Source of the DNA: JAHQVI01 sp963727575
GTDB taxonomy: Bacteria; Pseudomonadota; Alphaproteobacteria; Rhizobiales; Rhodomicrobiaceae
Direction: 5' to 3'
Assembly (NCBI GenBank): GCA_963727575.1
Contig: CAVSIA010000011.1
Location: forward strand, 1 to 64,000
Length of the DNA: 64,000 bases
Position numbers and translations under genes: made by a program. Of this stretch, positions 48,259 to 56,915 are shown in pieces. The notes beneath the pieces are model-generated. The model saw nothing but the letters and a program-made list of their open reading frames with translations. It was not told the origin of the DNA and ran no database searches. How positions within the stretch are numbered: the stretch's first letter is position 1; every line of letters starts with the position of its first letter.

Positions 48259-48384
48259 TCAGTGACGCGCAATGTTCGTCCTCCTCAATCTGTGAACCCG
48301 GCTATTGCCGGACGCGCCTCGCGCGCTCTGCCGTCGATCCTGGCCACGGGCTGCTGCAGACGCCAGCTTTATCTTCGAGGCAGA

Positions 48385-48641
48385 AGCGGGCGCTTCTCGC
48401 CCCGACTCTGGCGCGCTTCAACATCGATCCGATCTGGTTCGGTGTGTTTTTGGTCATCCTGATCGAGATCGGGCAGATTACGCCGCCCTTCGGCCTCAAC
48501 CTGTTCGTGATCCAGGGGGGCAATGCCAGCTTCGGCGACGTCGTCCGCGGGACCGTCCCCTATTACGGCCTGCTCGTCCTGTTCATGGTGATCCTGTTCC
48601 TGTTTCCCACGCTGGCGCTCTGGCTCCCGGCGGGGCTGTGA
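48385..48641 (+). pseudogene. TRAP transporter large permease (DctM), C-terminal remnant
   Basis: The last ~77 residues of a DctM-type TRAP permease: FNIDPIWFGVFLVILIEIGQ, ITPPFGLNLFVIQGG and VPYYGLLVLFMVILFLFP. The remaining ~350 residues and the small-subunit and binding-protein genes are absent. Upstream text in the frame is unrelated. A leftover of a larger deleted operon. Confidence 0.82.
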
Positions 48642-48662
48642 GGGGCAGGCGAACCCGATTTG

Positions 48663-49190
48663 TCAGTGTGCGCTGCCAACGGACGGTGCTGTGCTGAAGA
48701 AATCCCACAGCTCCTCGGCGGTTTCCACCGTCTGGCTGCGGCCGCCGTGCCGCTCCGTTCGGCCTTCGGGCAAGGGAGCGAAAGAGGGGAGATGGTGGCC
48801 GCCGCCTTCGATCCGATAGAAGAGCAGAGGCGACGGGTCTTGGCATTCGATCCACTCGACAACAACCGCTCTCGTCGAATCGGTTGCGTTGTGCGGCGGG
48901 ACTTCCATGGTAATGCGCTTCGCGCAGCCGCGCTTCCGCCGCCAGAATTCCAGCGTCTCCGGAATGGAAAGCAGCCGAAAACCTTCAGCGGTCGCCCCGT
49001 CATAGGACTGCATCCAGTCTTCCGTCCCTGCAACAACCATGAGCGGCACCAGCCGTTTTGGCTGACATCGCTCGACCTGGCGCGCCGAGCGCTAAGCCAA
49101 GGCGCTCGCGGGTGCCGCGCCCACCAGCGGCAGGATGTCCTTGTTCCGCGCCGCCACCCAGGCGATCGCGCCCTGCGCGCCATACTCTCT
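48663..49190 (-). pseudogene. PHB-depolymerase/LpqC-type esterase, C-terminal remnant
   Basis: About 128 residues in the best frame, starting MPLMVVAGTEDWMQSYDG and ending GRSQTVETAEELWDFFSTA. These match the C-terminal part (acid and His of the triad: GTEDW, EGGGHHLPS) of the alpha/beta-hydrolase esterases related to PHB depolymerase and feruloyl esterase. Upstream to ~49190 the homologous text is spread over other frames (ARNKDILPLVGAAPASALA) with a stop, and the nucleophile domain is gone. Confidence 0.75.
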
Positions 49191-49358
49191 CACGCGAAGC
49201 GAACTTCACAAACACGCAAAACAGCAATCTTATTCGATCAAACGTTCGCACATTGAATTCATTGGTGATTGCGTGGCGGCGGATCTACCAATGCAATTGC
49301 AACTCCGAATTCGCCGATCGTTGTACACTCAAATTGGATCGGGATTTGGGAGTTTGAA

Positions 49359-50639
49359 ATGAATGCCGGTGCTGAGAAGGCTTGCAGCTGCGATGTTCTG
49401 GTGATCGGCGGCGGTCCTGCGGGCTCGACGGTGTCCTCGCGGCTGAGTGAATTGGGCTGGGACGTCGTTCTGATCGACAAGGACCGGCACCCGCGGTTTC
49501 ACATCGGCGAGTCCCTGCTTCCCAGAAATCTGCCTATTTTCGAGCGGCTTGGCGTGTTGGATGAAGTTAAGAGCATGGCGGTCGTCAAGCACGGTGCCGA
49601 TATCGGTCCGCCCGATGACGATATGTATCGCCGGTTCACTTTTGCCGAAGCCAACCCGGCATTACCCACCGCCTTTCAAGTCAAGCGCGCGGATTTCGAC
49701 GCGATGCTTCTGCAAAAGAGTGCGGCAAGAGGCACCCGAGTGGTCCAGGGAACGAAAGCCACCGGCGCCTCGTTTGCATACGATGGGGCGATTGTGAAAA
49801 CCGTGGATGATGCCGGAGCGGCCGCCGAATGGCGCGCGTCCTTCGTCGTGGATGCGTCCGGCCGCGACGCGATGCTCGCCAACCATCTGAAGATGAAGGT
49901 GCGCGACGCCAGACATAACAGCGCCGCCGTGTTTGCGCATTTCAGCGGCGTCGAGCGGCGCGGCGGCACCGATGCGGGCAACACCAGCATCGTCTGGTTC
50001 GATTACGGATGGTTCTGGACCATTCCGCTGCCCGACGGCAATGACAGCGTCGGCGTCGTCTGCGATGCCGATTATCTGCGCACCCGCAAGGTGCCGCTGG
50101 AGCAGTTCCTGCTCGACACTATTGCGGCGTGCCCGCAGCTTGCCCGGCGCATGGAGCACGCAACGCCGGTGAGCGAGGTCCATGCTGCCGGAAACTATTC
50201 CTACAAATCGGCGGCGATGCATGGCGACCGATACCTCCTCGTCGGTGATGCGTACGCGTTCCTCGACCCGATGTTTTCGACCGGCGTTTATCTGGCCATG
50301 GAGAGCGCCATGCGCGGCGCGGCCGTCGTCGATCGCTGCCTGCGGGACCCCGGCAACACGAAGAGCTGTCTGGCGGAACACGCCCGGACCATGGATCGCG
50401 GCCTGGAGAGGCTGGCCTGGTTCATCTACCGCTTCAACAATCCCTCGATGCAGAACTTGTTCATGGCGTCGATCAACCCGCTGAATATGCGCCGGGACGT
50501 CATTTCGCTCCTGGCCGGCGATGTCTTTCAGCAAAAGCGAAGCGGTATCGCCGTTCCGGCCTTCAAATTGGCCTATTACGCACTGAACCTTGTCAAAGGT
50601 CGGTCTGACCGCGCGACACGGGTTCGTGCGCGGGCATAG
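49359..50639 (+). CDS. Flavin-dependent halogenase/monooxygenase family protein
   Basis: 426 residues. FAD motif VLVIGGGPAGSTVSSRL, then the substrate-pocket HIGESLLPRNLPIFERLG (GESLLP block) and the halogenase-type motif GWFWTIP (W-x-W-x-I-P). A second FAD motif is GDRYLLVGDAYAFLDP. W-x-W-x-I-P and GE-x-LLP are standard for FAD-dependent halogenases but also for a subset of hydroxylases. It heads a cluster with a type III PKS (100-bp gap), so a phenolic polyketide is the likely substrate. The role could be chlorination or hydroxylation (SrsC-like). Confidence 0.82.
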   Translation: MNAGAEKACSCDVLVIGGGPAGSTVSSRLSELGWDVVLIDKDRHPRFHIGESLLPRNLPIFERLGVLDEVKSMAVVKHGADIGPPDDDMYRRFTFAEANPALPTAFQVKRADFDAMLLQKSAARGTRVVQGTKATGASFAYDGAIVKTVDDAGAAAEWRASFVVDASGRDAMLANHLKMKVRDARHNSAAVFAHFSGVERRGGTDAGNTSIVWFDYGWFWTIPLPDGNDSVGVVCDADYLRTRKVPLEQFLLDTIAACPQLARRMEHATPVSEVHAAGNYSYKSAAMHGDRYLLVGDAYAFLDPMFSTGVYLAMESAMRGAAVVDRCLRDPGNTKSCLAEHARTMDRGLERLAWFIYRFNNPSMQNLFMASINPLNMRRDVISLLAGDVFQQKRSGIAVPAFKLAYYALNLVKGRSDRATRVRARA

Positions 50640-50739
50640 ACGCGCCCTCGCGAACTCAACGACACCGTCCGCCCCTCCGGGTTTGGGCGGTGCCGGCCGG
50701 ATCAACCGCGCGGACGCACGTCCGCCTATAGGAGGCCTT

Positions 50740-51798
50740 ATGGTTCCGAATACGCCTCAAATCTGTTCGCTTGCCACGGCAGTACCCAAGCATGAATTGT
50801 TGCAAGCGGTCGTGACGGAGTGCGTCGACGAAGTCTTTGCTCCGCATTTCTCGGACTTCGCCAAGCTGAGGCGCGTGTTCCAGAATTGCGGCATCCGCAA
50901 GCGGAACGGATCGCGGCCGATCGAGTGGTATCTGCAGCCGCATGATTGGACCGACCGCACGAGCGTCTATCTGGAAACCGCTTCGGAGCTGTTTATTCAG
51001 GTCGCGAAGGACGCCATGGAACAGGCCGACATCTCCGCCGAAGACATCGGCGCGGTCGTCACCGTATCGTCGACGGGCATTGCAACGCCGAGCCTCGAAG
51101 CCCGCGCGTCGCAGGCGCTCAGCTTCTCGGCGAACACCTCGCGCGTGCCGGTCTTCGGGCTCGGCTGCGCCGGCGGGGTCAGCGGATTGTCGCTCGCCGC
51201 CCGTCTCGCGCAGGCGCGGCCGGATAAGGCAGTGCTGCTCGTCGTGGTCGAATTGTGCACGCTGGCGGTGCGCATGGACAGGCCGACCAAGGCCAATATC
51301 ATATCGCTGTCCCTGTTCGGCGACGGCGCCGCTGCGGCCGTTATCATGGCGAACCGCGACGGCCTGGTCGCCATTGACGATGCCGCCGAGCACACTTGGC
51401 CGAATACGCTGAACACGATGGGGTGGACCGTCGAGACCGAAGGCTTCGGGATCATCCTCGACCGGTCGATACCCGCCTTCGCCGCAGAGAAGCTGGCTCC
51501 GGTGATGGAGGACTTGTGCCGTCAATACGGTATCGAACAGGAGGAAATCGACCGCTTCATCTGCCACCCCGGCGGCGCCAAGGTAATCGAGGCAATCGAG
51601 AGCTCGCTGAAACTCGGGCAGGGAGCACTTGATCACGAGCGCGCCATATTGTCCGAGTACGGCAATATGTCTGCGCCGACGGCGCTGTTCGTCCTCGATC
51701 GCGCGATCAAGGCCGGGCTGCCGGATCGCGCGATGCTGATGGCGTTCGGCCCCGGCTTCACGCTGAGCACGGCGCTGCTTTCCAGGGGGAACGCATGA
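50740..51798 (+). CDS. Type III polyketide synthase (chalcone/alkylresorcinol-synthase family)
   Basis: 352 residues from ATG 50740 behind a perfect AGGAGG. The catalytic triad is complete: Cys143 (FGLGCAGGVSG), His276 (FICHPGGAK) and Asn309 (SEYGNMSAP). This enzyme extends a starter acyl-CoA with malonyl-CoA and cyclises it. The sequence GNMSAPTALFVLD and the neighbours point to alkylresorcinol or alkylpyrone products from fatty acyl starters. Translationally coupled to the downstream methyltransferase gene (ATGA). Confidence 0.93.
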   Translation: MVPNTPQICSLATAVPKHELLQAVVTECVDEVFAPHFSDFAKLRRVFQNCGIRKRNGSRPIEWYLQPHDWTDRTSVYLETASELFIQVAKDAMEQADISAEDIGAVVTVSSTGIATPSLEARASQALSFSANTSRVPVFGLGCAGGVSGLSLAARLAQARPDKAVLLVVVELCTLAVRMDRPTKANIISLSLFGDGAAAAVIMANRDGLVAIDDAAEHTWPNTLNTMGWTVETEGFGIILDRSIPAFAAEKLAPVMEDLCRQYGIEQEEIDRFICHPGGAKVIEAIESSLKLGQGALDHERAILSEYGNMSAPTALFVLDRAIKAGLPDRAMLMAFGPGFTLSTALLSRGNA

Positions 51799-52322
51799 GC
51801 TGGACGTTGAGCCCGATCGATCCCGTCGCATTTGCCGTGCTGGCTTTCGTCACGGTCCAGCGTCTCGGCGAGCTGATCTACTCCAGGCGAAACGAGGCGC
51901 GGCTGAGATCGCGAGGGGCGGAGGAATTCGCGCCCGGCCACTATCCGGCCATCGTCCTGCTTCACGCGGCCTGGCTCGCCGGTTTGTGGTGGAGCGCCGT
52001 CGGCATCCGACCCGACATGGCGTGGCTCATTCTGTTCGTGGTTCTGCAGGCGCTGCGGATCTGGGTGCTTGCGACGCTCGGCGAGCGATGGACGACGCGG
52101 ATCATCGTGCCGCGGGGTGAGCCGCTCATCGCCAGGGGGCCGTACAAGATCATTCCGCACCCGAACTATGCGATCGTCGCCGGCGAGATCTTCGTGCTGC
52201 CGATGGCGTTCGGGCTGTTCTGGTACGCACTCGTCTTCTCCGCTCTGAACGCCGCCATTCTCTTCGTCCGCATTCGCGCCGAGAATGAGGCGCTCGCTGC
52301 GATCGGCGGGGCCGCACGATGA
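51795..52322 (+). CDS. Isoprenylcysteine-carboxyl-methyltransferase-like enzyme
   Basis: 175 residues with four hydrophobic helices and the ICMT SAM site: LGERWTTRIIVPRGEPLIAR then GPYKIIPHPNYAIVAGEIF (the conserved GPY-x-x-x-x-HPNY motif). Homologues next to type III PKS genes (SrsB, BpsB) methylate the phenolic oxygen of alkylpyrones or alkylresorcinols. Overlaps the PKS stop and the exporter start by 4 bp each, so the three are made together. Confidence 0.92.
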   Translation: MSWTLSPIDPVAFAVLAFVTVQRLGELIYSRRNEARLRSRGAEEFAPGHYPAIVLLHAAWLAGLWWSAVGIRPDMAWLILFVVLQALRIWVLATLGERWTTRIIVPRGEPLIARGPYKIIPHPNYAIVAGEIFVLPMAFGLFWYALVFSALNAAILFVRIRAENEALAAIGGAAR

Positions 52323-53875
52323 CAGCTTCCGCCGACATCACCGAAACCGATACGCCATCGATCGCTGCCTGGGTCGGATTCCTGGCGATGTGCGTCGGCA
52401 TGTTCATGGCGATCCTGGACGTTCAGATCGTCGTCACCTCCCTGCGCAGCATCCAGCAATCACTCGGCATCCGTCCCGACCAGATGAGCTGGGTGCAGAC
52501 CTCCTATCTGATCGCCGAGATCGTCGCCATTCCGCTGACGGGGTGGCTGACACGCGCCCTCTCCCTCCGCGGACTGTTCATTACCGCAACGGCGGTGTTC
52601 ACGCTGGCGTCGGCGGGATGTGCCATGAGCGAGGGGCTCACCGGCCTGCTGGTGTGGCGCATCGTCCAGGGCTTTGCCGGGGGCATGCTTATCCCGATCG
52701 TCTTCTCGGCGGTGTTCCTGATTTTTCCCGGCAGGGGACAGGCGCTCGCGACGACGATCGCGGGAACGCTCGCCGTGCTCGCGCCCACCGTCGGCCCGAT
52801 TTCCGGAGGCTGGATCACCTCCACCTTCAGTTGGCACTGGATCTTTCTCGTCAACATCCTTCCAGGGATCGCCGCGGTCGCCACCGCCGCTGTCTGCCTT
52901 CCGCGCACCGGCGCACACCCGCAAGACATCCGCCGCCTCGATGTGATTTCGCTGCTGCTTCTGGCCGTCGCCCTCGCCGCGTTGGAGATCGCCGTGAAGC
53001 AGGGGCCGCATGACGGCTGGCTCTCCGGACTAGTGCTCGCCTGCAGCGCGATCGTCATTTCCGCAGGGGCGGCGTTCGTGCGGCGCACCGTGTCGCGAAC
53101 GGAACCCTTCGTCGACCTGAAGGCGTTCGCGGACCGCAATTTCGCGCTCGGATGCGCCTTGAGCTTCGTCCTCGGCGTCGGCCTCTACGGCATGGTCTAT
53201 CTGATGCCGGTCTTTCTCGGCTTCGTTCGTGCCCACGACGCATTCGAGATCGGTCAGGTCATGCTGGTGACTGGGGCGGCGCAGCTCGCCATCGCGCCGG
53301 TCGCGGTCTGGCTGGAGCAGCGCGTCAATGCCCGGCTGCTGACGGTGGTCGGCTTCGCCATATTCGCCGCCGGCCTCGCGATGAGCACGTTCGACACGCC
53401 GCGAACCGATTTCGACGGCATGTTCTGGCCGCAACTCGTCCGTGGCGCAGCGATCATGTTCTGCCTGCTGGCGCCGACGCGCATCGCGCTCGGCCATCTG
53501 CCGCCTGACCGCGTCCCTAACGCCAGCGCGCTGTTCAACCTGATGCGCAATCTCGGCGGCGCCATCGGCATCGGCCTCATCGACACCATCCTGTTCGGCC
53601 GCACCGAGCAACATGTCGCCGTGATCGCCGAGAAGCTGAAGGCGCGCGATCCGGCGATGTTCGAATTCACCGGTCTGCCCTTTCTCGCCCCGGACAAGGT
53701 GATAACGCCGAACATGATCGCCTTCGCAAAGCCCACAGTGAAGGGAGCGGCGCTGACGATCTCCGTGACGGAGGCGTGGCTGATGCTCGCGGCGATCTCG
53801 CTCGTCGGCGTCGTGCTGGCGCTGGCGGTGCGCAAGCAGGATATCGGCCGTCCCATGATGGGGGCTGGCCACTGA
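52319..53875 (+). CDS. DHA2/EmrB-family MFS exporter
   Basis: 518 residues with 14 predicted membrane helices, the hallmark of DHA2 drug/proton antiporters. Motif D1 is in MAILDVQIVVTSLRSIQ, motif A-like in GWLTRALSLRGLFITAT, and motif C in GPISGGWITSTFSWHWIFLV. Coupled by 4 bp to the methyltransferase gene, so it probably exports the polyketide of the cluster or gives self-protection. No HlyD-type partner. Confidence 0.92.
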   Translation: MTASADITETDTPSIAAWVGFLAMCVGMFMAILDVQIVVTSLRSIQQSLGIRPDQMSWVQTSYLIAEIVAIPLTGWLTRALSLRGLFITATAVFTLASAGCAMSEGLTGLLVWRIVQGFAGGMLIPIVFSAVFLIFPGRGQALATTIAGTLAVLAPTVGPISGGWITSTFSWHWIFLVNILPGIAAVATAAVCLPRTGAHPQDIRRLDVISLLLLAVALAALEIAVKQGPHDGWLSGLVLACSAIVISAGAAFVRRTVSRTEPFVDLKAFADRNFALGCALSFVLGVGLYGMVYLMPVFLGFVRAHDAFEIGQVMLVTGAAQLAIAPVAVWLEQRVNARLLTVVGFAIFAAGLAMSTFDTPRTDFDGMFWPQLVRGAAIMFCLLAPTRIALGHLPPDRVPNASALFNLMRNLGGAIGIGLIDTILFGRTEQHVAVIAEKLKARDPAMFEFTGLPFLAPDKVITPNMIAFAKPTVKGAALTISVTEAWLMLAAISLVGVVLALAVRKQDIGRPMMGAGH

Positions 53876-53945
53876 GACAGCGCGGCGATCGACCTGGCCT
53901 GCCGGATTTTGAATTCGGTGGGCCGTTCGACCTGGCCGCCGACGT

Positions 53946-54869
53946 TCACGCGCCGCGTGGTGCGTAAGCATGTCCCCGCTTGAGCGCGGCATCGGTCGCC
54001 GCGCAGCTCGCACGCACCTCCGCTGCCGTTGCAGGCTCGCCGCCGGCTTGGCGGACCAGGCGAACGGCTTCTTCGACCAGGCCGCGATTGGTTTCCGGCA
54101 CGCCCCATGGCCGATCCTCCAGACCGACCCGAATGTGTCCGCCCCGCTCGACGGCCGGCGCGATCAGCGGCCGGATGTCGACGCCGAGGCCGGCAACCAT
54201 CCACGGCGCCTCGGCGGCGACCTCGGCAAGCAGCGCGAGATATGCATCCAGATAGAGTGGGCGCGGCGGGAATCCGAAGCAGAACTCGTCGGCGAACATG
54301 AAGCGGTAAACCGGCGTCGGCACGGCGGGCATGGCCGCAGCCGTGGCAGCGCCCAGACGGAGGCAGCCGCCTTCGTAAATGGCATAGCTCGGCCGCACGC
54401 CGAATTGCGCGGCGATGCGCATGCCCTCGCGGAAATGCTCATCGGGGTTGAAATAGGTGTAGCCCGGCTCTCCGGAGGCGATCTGATCGAAGCGTGTGAA
54501 CACGGCGGATCCGGGATCGATGACTCCCCATTCGGCGAGTCCATTCCTGGCCAGCCGTTCCAGATGCGCGTAGCGCTCCGCCGCGCTGCTCATCTCTCCT
54601 GCGTAGCCCGAGCCGGTGATCGGCAGCGTCGGATAGACGATGGCGTCGACCTCGGCGCGGATGCCTTCGATGATCGGCGCATAGAGATCGTAATCGTCGC
54701 GCTGGCGTCCGGTTGCCGGATCGTATGCGTGCAGGTGAATGATTGCGGCTCCGGCCTTGGCGGCGGCGATGCCGTCGGCGACGATCTCCTCCTTCAAGAT
54801 CGGGATGCCGGGCTGCCGTTCGCGGGTCCAGGCGCCATTGAGCGCCGCTTCGATCCAGACTTTGCGCAT
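53946..54869 (-). CDS. BKACE-family (3-keto-acid cleavage) enzyme
   Basis: 307 residues from ATG 54869. A TIM-barrel Zn enzyme that cleaves a 3-keto acid with acetyl-CoA; the founding member acts on 3-keto-5-aminohexanoate. The zinc motif H-L-H is in AAIIHLHAYDPATGRQ, and RVGLEDRPWG carries the second metal region. The family is very broad in substrate. It lies 20 bp after ureidoglycolate lyase on the same strand and probably shares a transcript with it. Confidence 0.88.
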   Translation of the reverse strand: MRKVWIEAALNGAWTRERQPGIPILKEEIVADGIAAAKAGAAIIHLHAYDPATGRQRDDYDLYAPIIEGIRAEVDAIVYPTLPITGSGYAGEMSSAAERYAHLERLARNGLAEWGVIDPGSAVFTRFDQIASGEPGYTYFNPDEHFREGMRIAAQFGVRPSYAIYEGGCLRLGAATAAAMPAVPTPVYRFMFADEFCFGFPPRPLYLDAYLALLAEVAAEAPWMVAGLGVDIRPLIAPAVERGGHIRVGLEDRPWGVPETNRGLVEEAVRLVRQAGGEPATAAEVRASCAATDAALKRGHAYAPRGA

Positions 54870-54889
54870 CTCTTTTACCGACGCTGTTT

Positions 54890-55384
54890 CTAACCTTGAA
54901 GATCGACCCGGAACGGCGCGGCGAGCGTGACCAATTCGGTGTCGCCTGCACTGCCGTCGAGCCACATCACGATGGCAAAGGTCGACGGGCGGTCGAGCAC
55001 GGTCATCGGGTGATGCCAGACGTCGGCGCGGAAGGTGATCCCCCGGCCGCCGTCGACGAGGAAGGCGCGGGCCTGGTCGGCATCGGGGCCGCCATTCTCC
55101 GTATGCGGCGCAACGATCGCCAGAAAACGCGCAGGGCCCATTGGCACGAAGCTTTGCGAGGAAAATGCGTGCCGCTCCATTTGCACCGCATCAAGCGGCA
55201 ACGACGCGATCGGCTCCACGGTGGCCAGTGACAGGCTGGGCCGCGCGGCCGGCCGGGCGTTGTGCAAAGCGGCGTCGAAATAGTGCCGGTCGAAGCCCTC
55301 CGGCGGCGCCAGCAATTCGCCGAACGGCGCGAAAGCATCGGCTGTAATCGGTTCGGCAAGAAGTGTGCGCATCGCTTGATCCAT
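54890..55384 (-). CDS. allA: Ureidoglycolate lyase
   Basis: 164 residues, cupin fold. Family features: AFAPFGELLAPPEGFDRHYF at the N-terminus, QMERHAFSSQSFVPMG, AFLVDGGRGITFRADVWHHP and FAIVMWLDG. It splits ureidoglycolate into glyoxylate and urea, the last step of purine (allantoin) breakdown. No other allantoin genes are visible in the window, so the pairing with BKACE is unusual. Confidence 0.88.
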   Translation of the reverse strand: MDQAMRTLLAEPITADAFAPFGELLAPPEGFDRHYFDAALHNARPAARPSLSLATVEPIASLPLDAVQMERHAFSSQSFVPMGPARFLAIVAPHTENGGPDADQARAFLVDGGRGITFRADVWHHPMTVLDRPSTFAIVMWLDGSAGDTELVTLAAPFRVDLQG

Positions 55385-55715
55385 CCGCTAAAGACCGTGC
55401 CCGGGGGAACGGCGGCATCCGCGCCTCCCGAGACCGGAGGCCCTCGTAACGGCTGACAAGAATGCGAACTCTCATGCCGTGTCAACGACGGAGTGGAGCG
55501 GCGCCGTGCTTGCGAACGCGGCGAGCAAAGGCGCTCGGCGCCACGGAGCGGCGCGGATTTGACGAAGCCGTGGCATGAGAAGGCGAAGCCGCGGCGGACC
55601 TGACGGCATCCAACACCGGAAATCCATAAAATCGCCATCCACGCCGCTTATTAGAAAGATGTCCGCGCTCGGCTGACGCAGCATCGAGCACCTGCCATTG
55701 TATTGCGAGGCAAAA
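55385..55715. other. Intergenic region
   Basis: 331 bp between the divergent allA and secreted-protein genes. No gene-like frame and no strong palindrome or terminator. Confidence 0.5.
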
Positions 55716-56765
55716 ATGCGGCGCCTGATCGCCTTCATCATTCTGATCGCATCGCTGTCCCCGGCTGACGCTGCGAGTTTGGCACAAACCAACGCAAACT
55801 CGGCCGATGCGGGGCTCCGGTGGATCAAAGCCTACCGCGAAAAGCCCGACCCGCAGCAGGTCCCGGCCCTGATACAGGCGCTGAGTCAGCGCGGCGCGTT
55901 CAGCGATCCGGATACGTCCGGCGTCTATCTCGGCTTTCTGGCGGGCGTCCTCGGCTCGAATCCGCGCCATGCGAAATCGCTCGCGGCAAAGGTGCTGCCG
56001 CTGCCCTTCGAGGATCAGTGGTTTCTCATCCGGGCGATCGCCTATTCCGGCTTGCCGCATTGGCACAAGGTGATGCTGACGGTCTCGCCAAACCTGCCGC
56101 ACAGGCAACTCCTGATCGGATATTATCTGACCGGCAAGCTCCCGCTGCTGGATGAAGTCCGTCTGGAGCCCAGGCAGCCGACGACGTTCGACAAGTTCCA
56201 GCGCATCTTCAAGAGCGAGACCTATTTCGGCGAGAAGAAGAAAAAGACGCCCGAGATCACCTTCGTCACCAATCCCGAACTGATCGACGTGTATTGGGGC
56301 CTGTATTTCGCGACCGGGAAGGACAAGCCCATCGAGGAGATCGTAAGCTTGCTGCCCTGGTCCGAGGATCGGGACAATGTCGAAAAGCTGTCGATCGGAG
56401 GCATGGCCAAGTTCACGCTGGCGACCAATGCGTCGCGGGACGAGAAACTGCTGCGGGCGCTGAGACGCATCAGCACGAAGCAGCCGAAAAAAGTGCTCGC
56501 GATCCTCATGGAGGTGATCATCGCCGCCGAGACCGCCGACACGGGGCGCCTGAGAAAGGACGTCCTTGCCGCAATCGACGACCTTCGCCGCAAGGGGCCG
56601 GGCTCCAAGCGCGACATGGCGTGGTGGGGAAAGGTTGGCCAGACCACACTGGCACTCGGCTGTCTGGGCGCGGCCGTGGCGGGTCAGGCGGAATTCGGCA
56701 TTCCCTGCGTCGTCGGGGGCGCATTGTCGAGCGCAGCCCTGCGATATTTCGCTTCGCCAGAATAA
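55716..56765 (+). CDS. Secreted protein of unknown function
   Basis: 349 residues with a signal peptide (MRRLIAFIILIASLSPADAA). The mature part is helical, with runs such as PALIQALSQRGAFSDP and LVTNPELIDVYWGLYFATGK-like text that suggest an alpha-solenoid. A C-terminal hydrophobic stretch (TTLALGCLGAAVAGQAEFG) could be a membrane anchor. No family recognised. Start ATG 55716. Confidence 0.7.
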   Translation: MRRLIAFIILIASLSPADAASLAQTNANSADAGLRWIKAYREKPDPQQVPALIQALSQRGAFSDPDTSGVYLGFLAGVLGSNPRHAKSLAAKVLPLPFEDQWFLIRAIAYSGLPHWHKVMLTVSPNLPHRQLLIGYYLTGKLPLLDEVRLEPRQPTTFDKFQRIFKSETYFGEKKKKTPEITFVTNPELIDVYWGLYFATGKDKPIEEIVSLLPWSEDRDNVEKLSIGGMAKFTLATNASRDEKLLRALRRISTKQPKKVLAILMEVIIAAETADTGRLRKDVLAAIDDLRRKGPGSKRDMAWWGKVGQTTLALGCLGAAVAGQAEFGIPCVVGGALSSAALRYFASPE

Positions 56766-56915
56766 GGCGTGGCCTGATCCCATCGTCAAAATGCGATCAT
56801 GGCGTTTAACGCCCCGGAAAGTACAGCCGTAGTCATTTTGTAAACTATAGCGCGATGTTTTTTGTTTAGACAATCGGCATAGACTGGGAAGCACGCAGCC
56901 GGCAGGAAGGCCGCC

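Noticed and set aside
46609..48462. 617-residue open frame on the plus strand
   Set aside because: Antisense to the PLP aminotransferase with clear motifs on the minus strand. It is a shadow frame produced by high GC.
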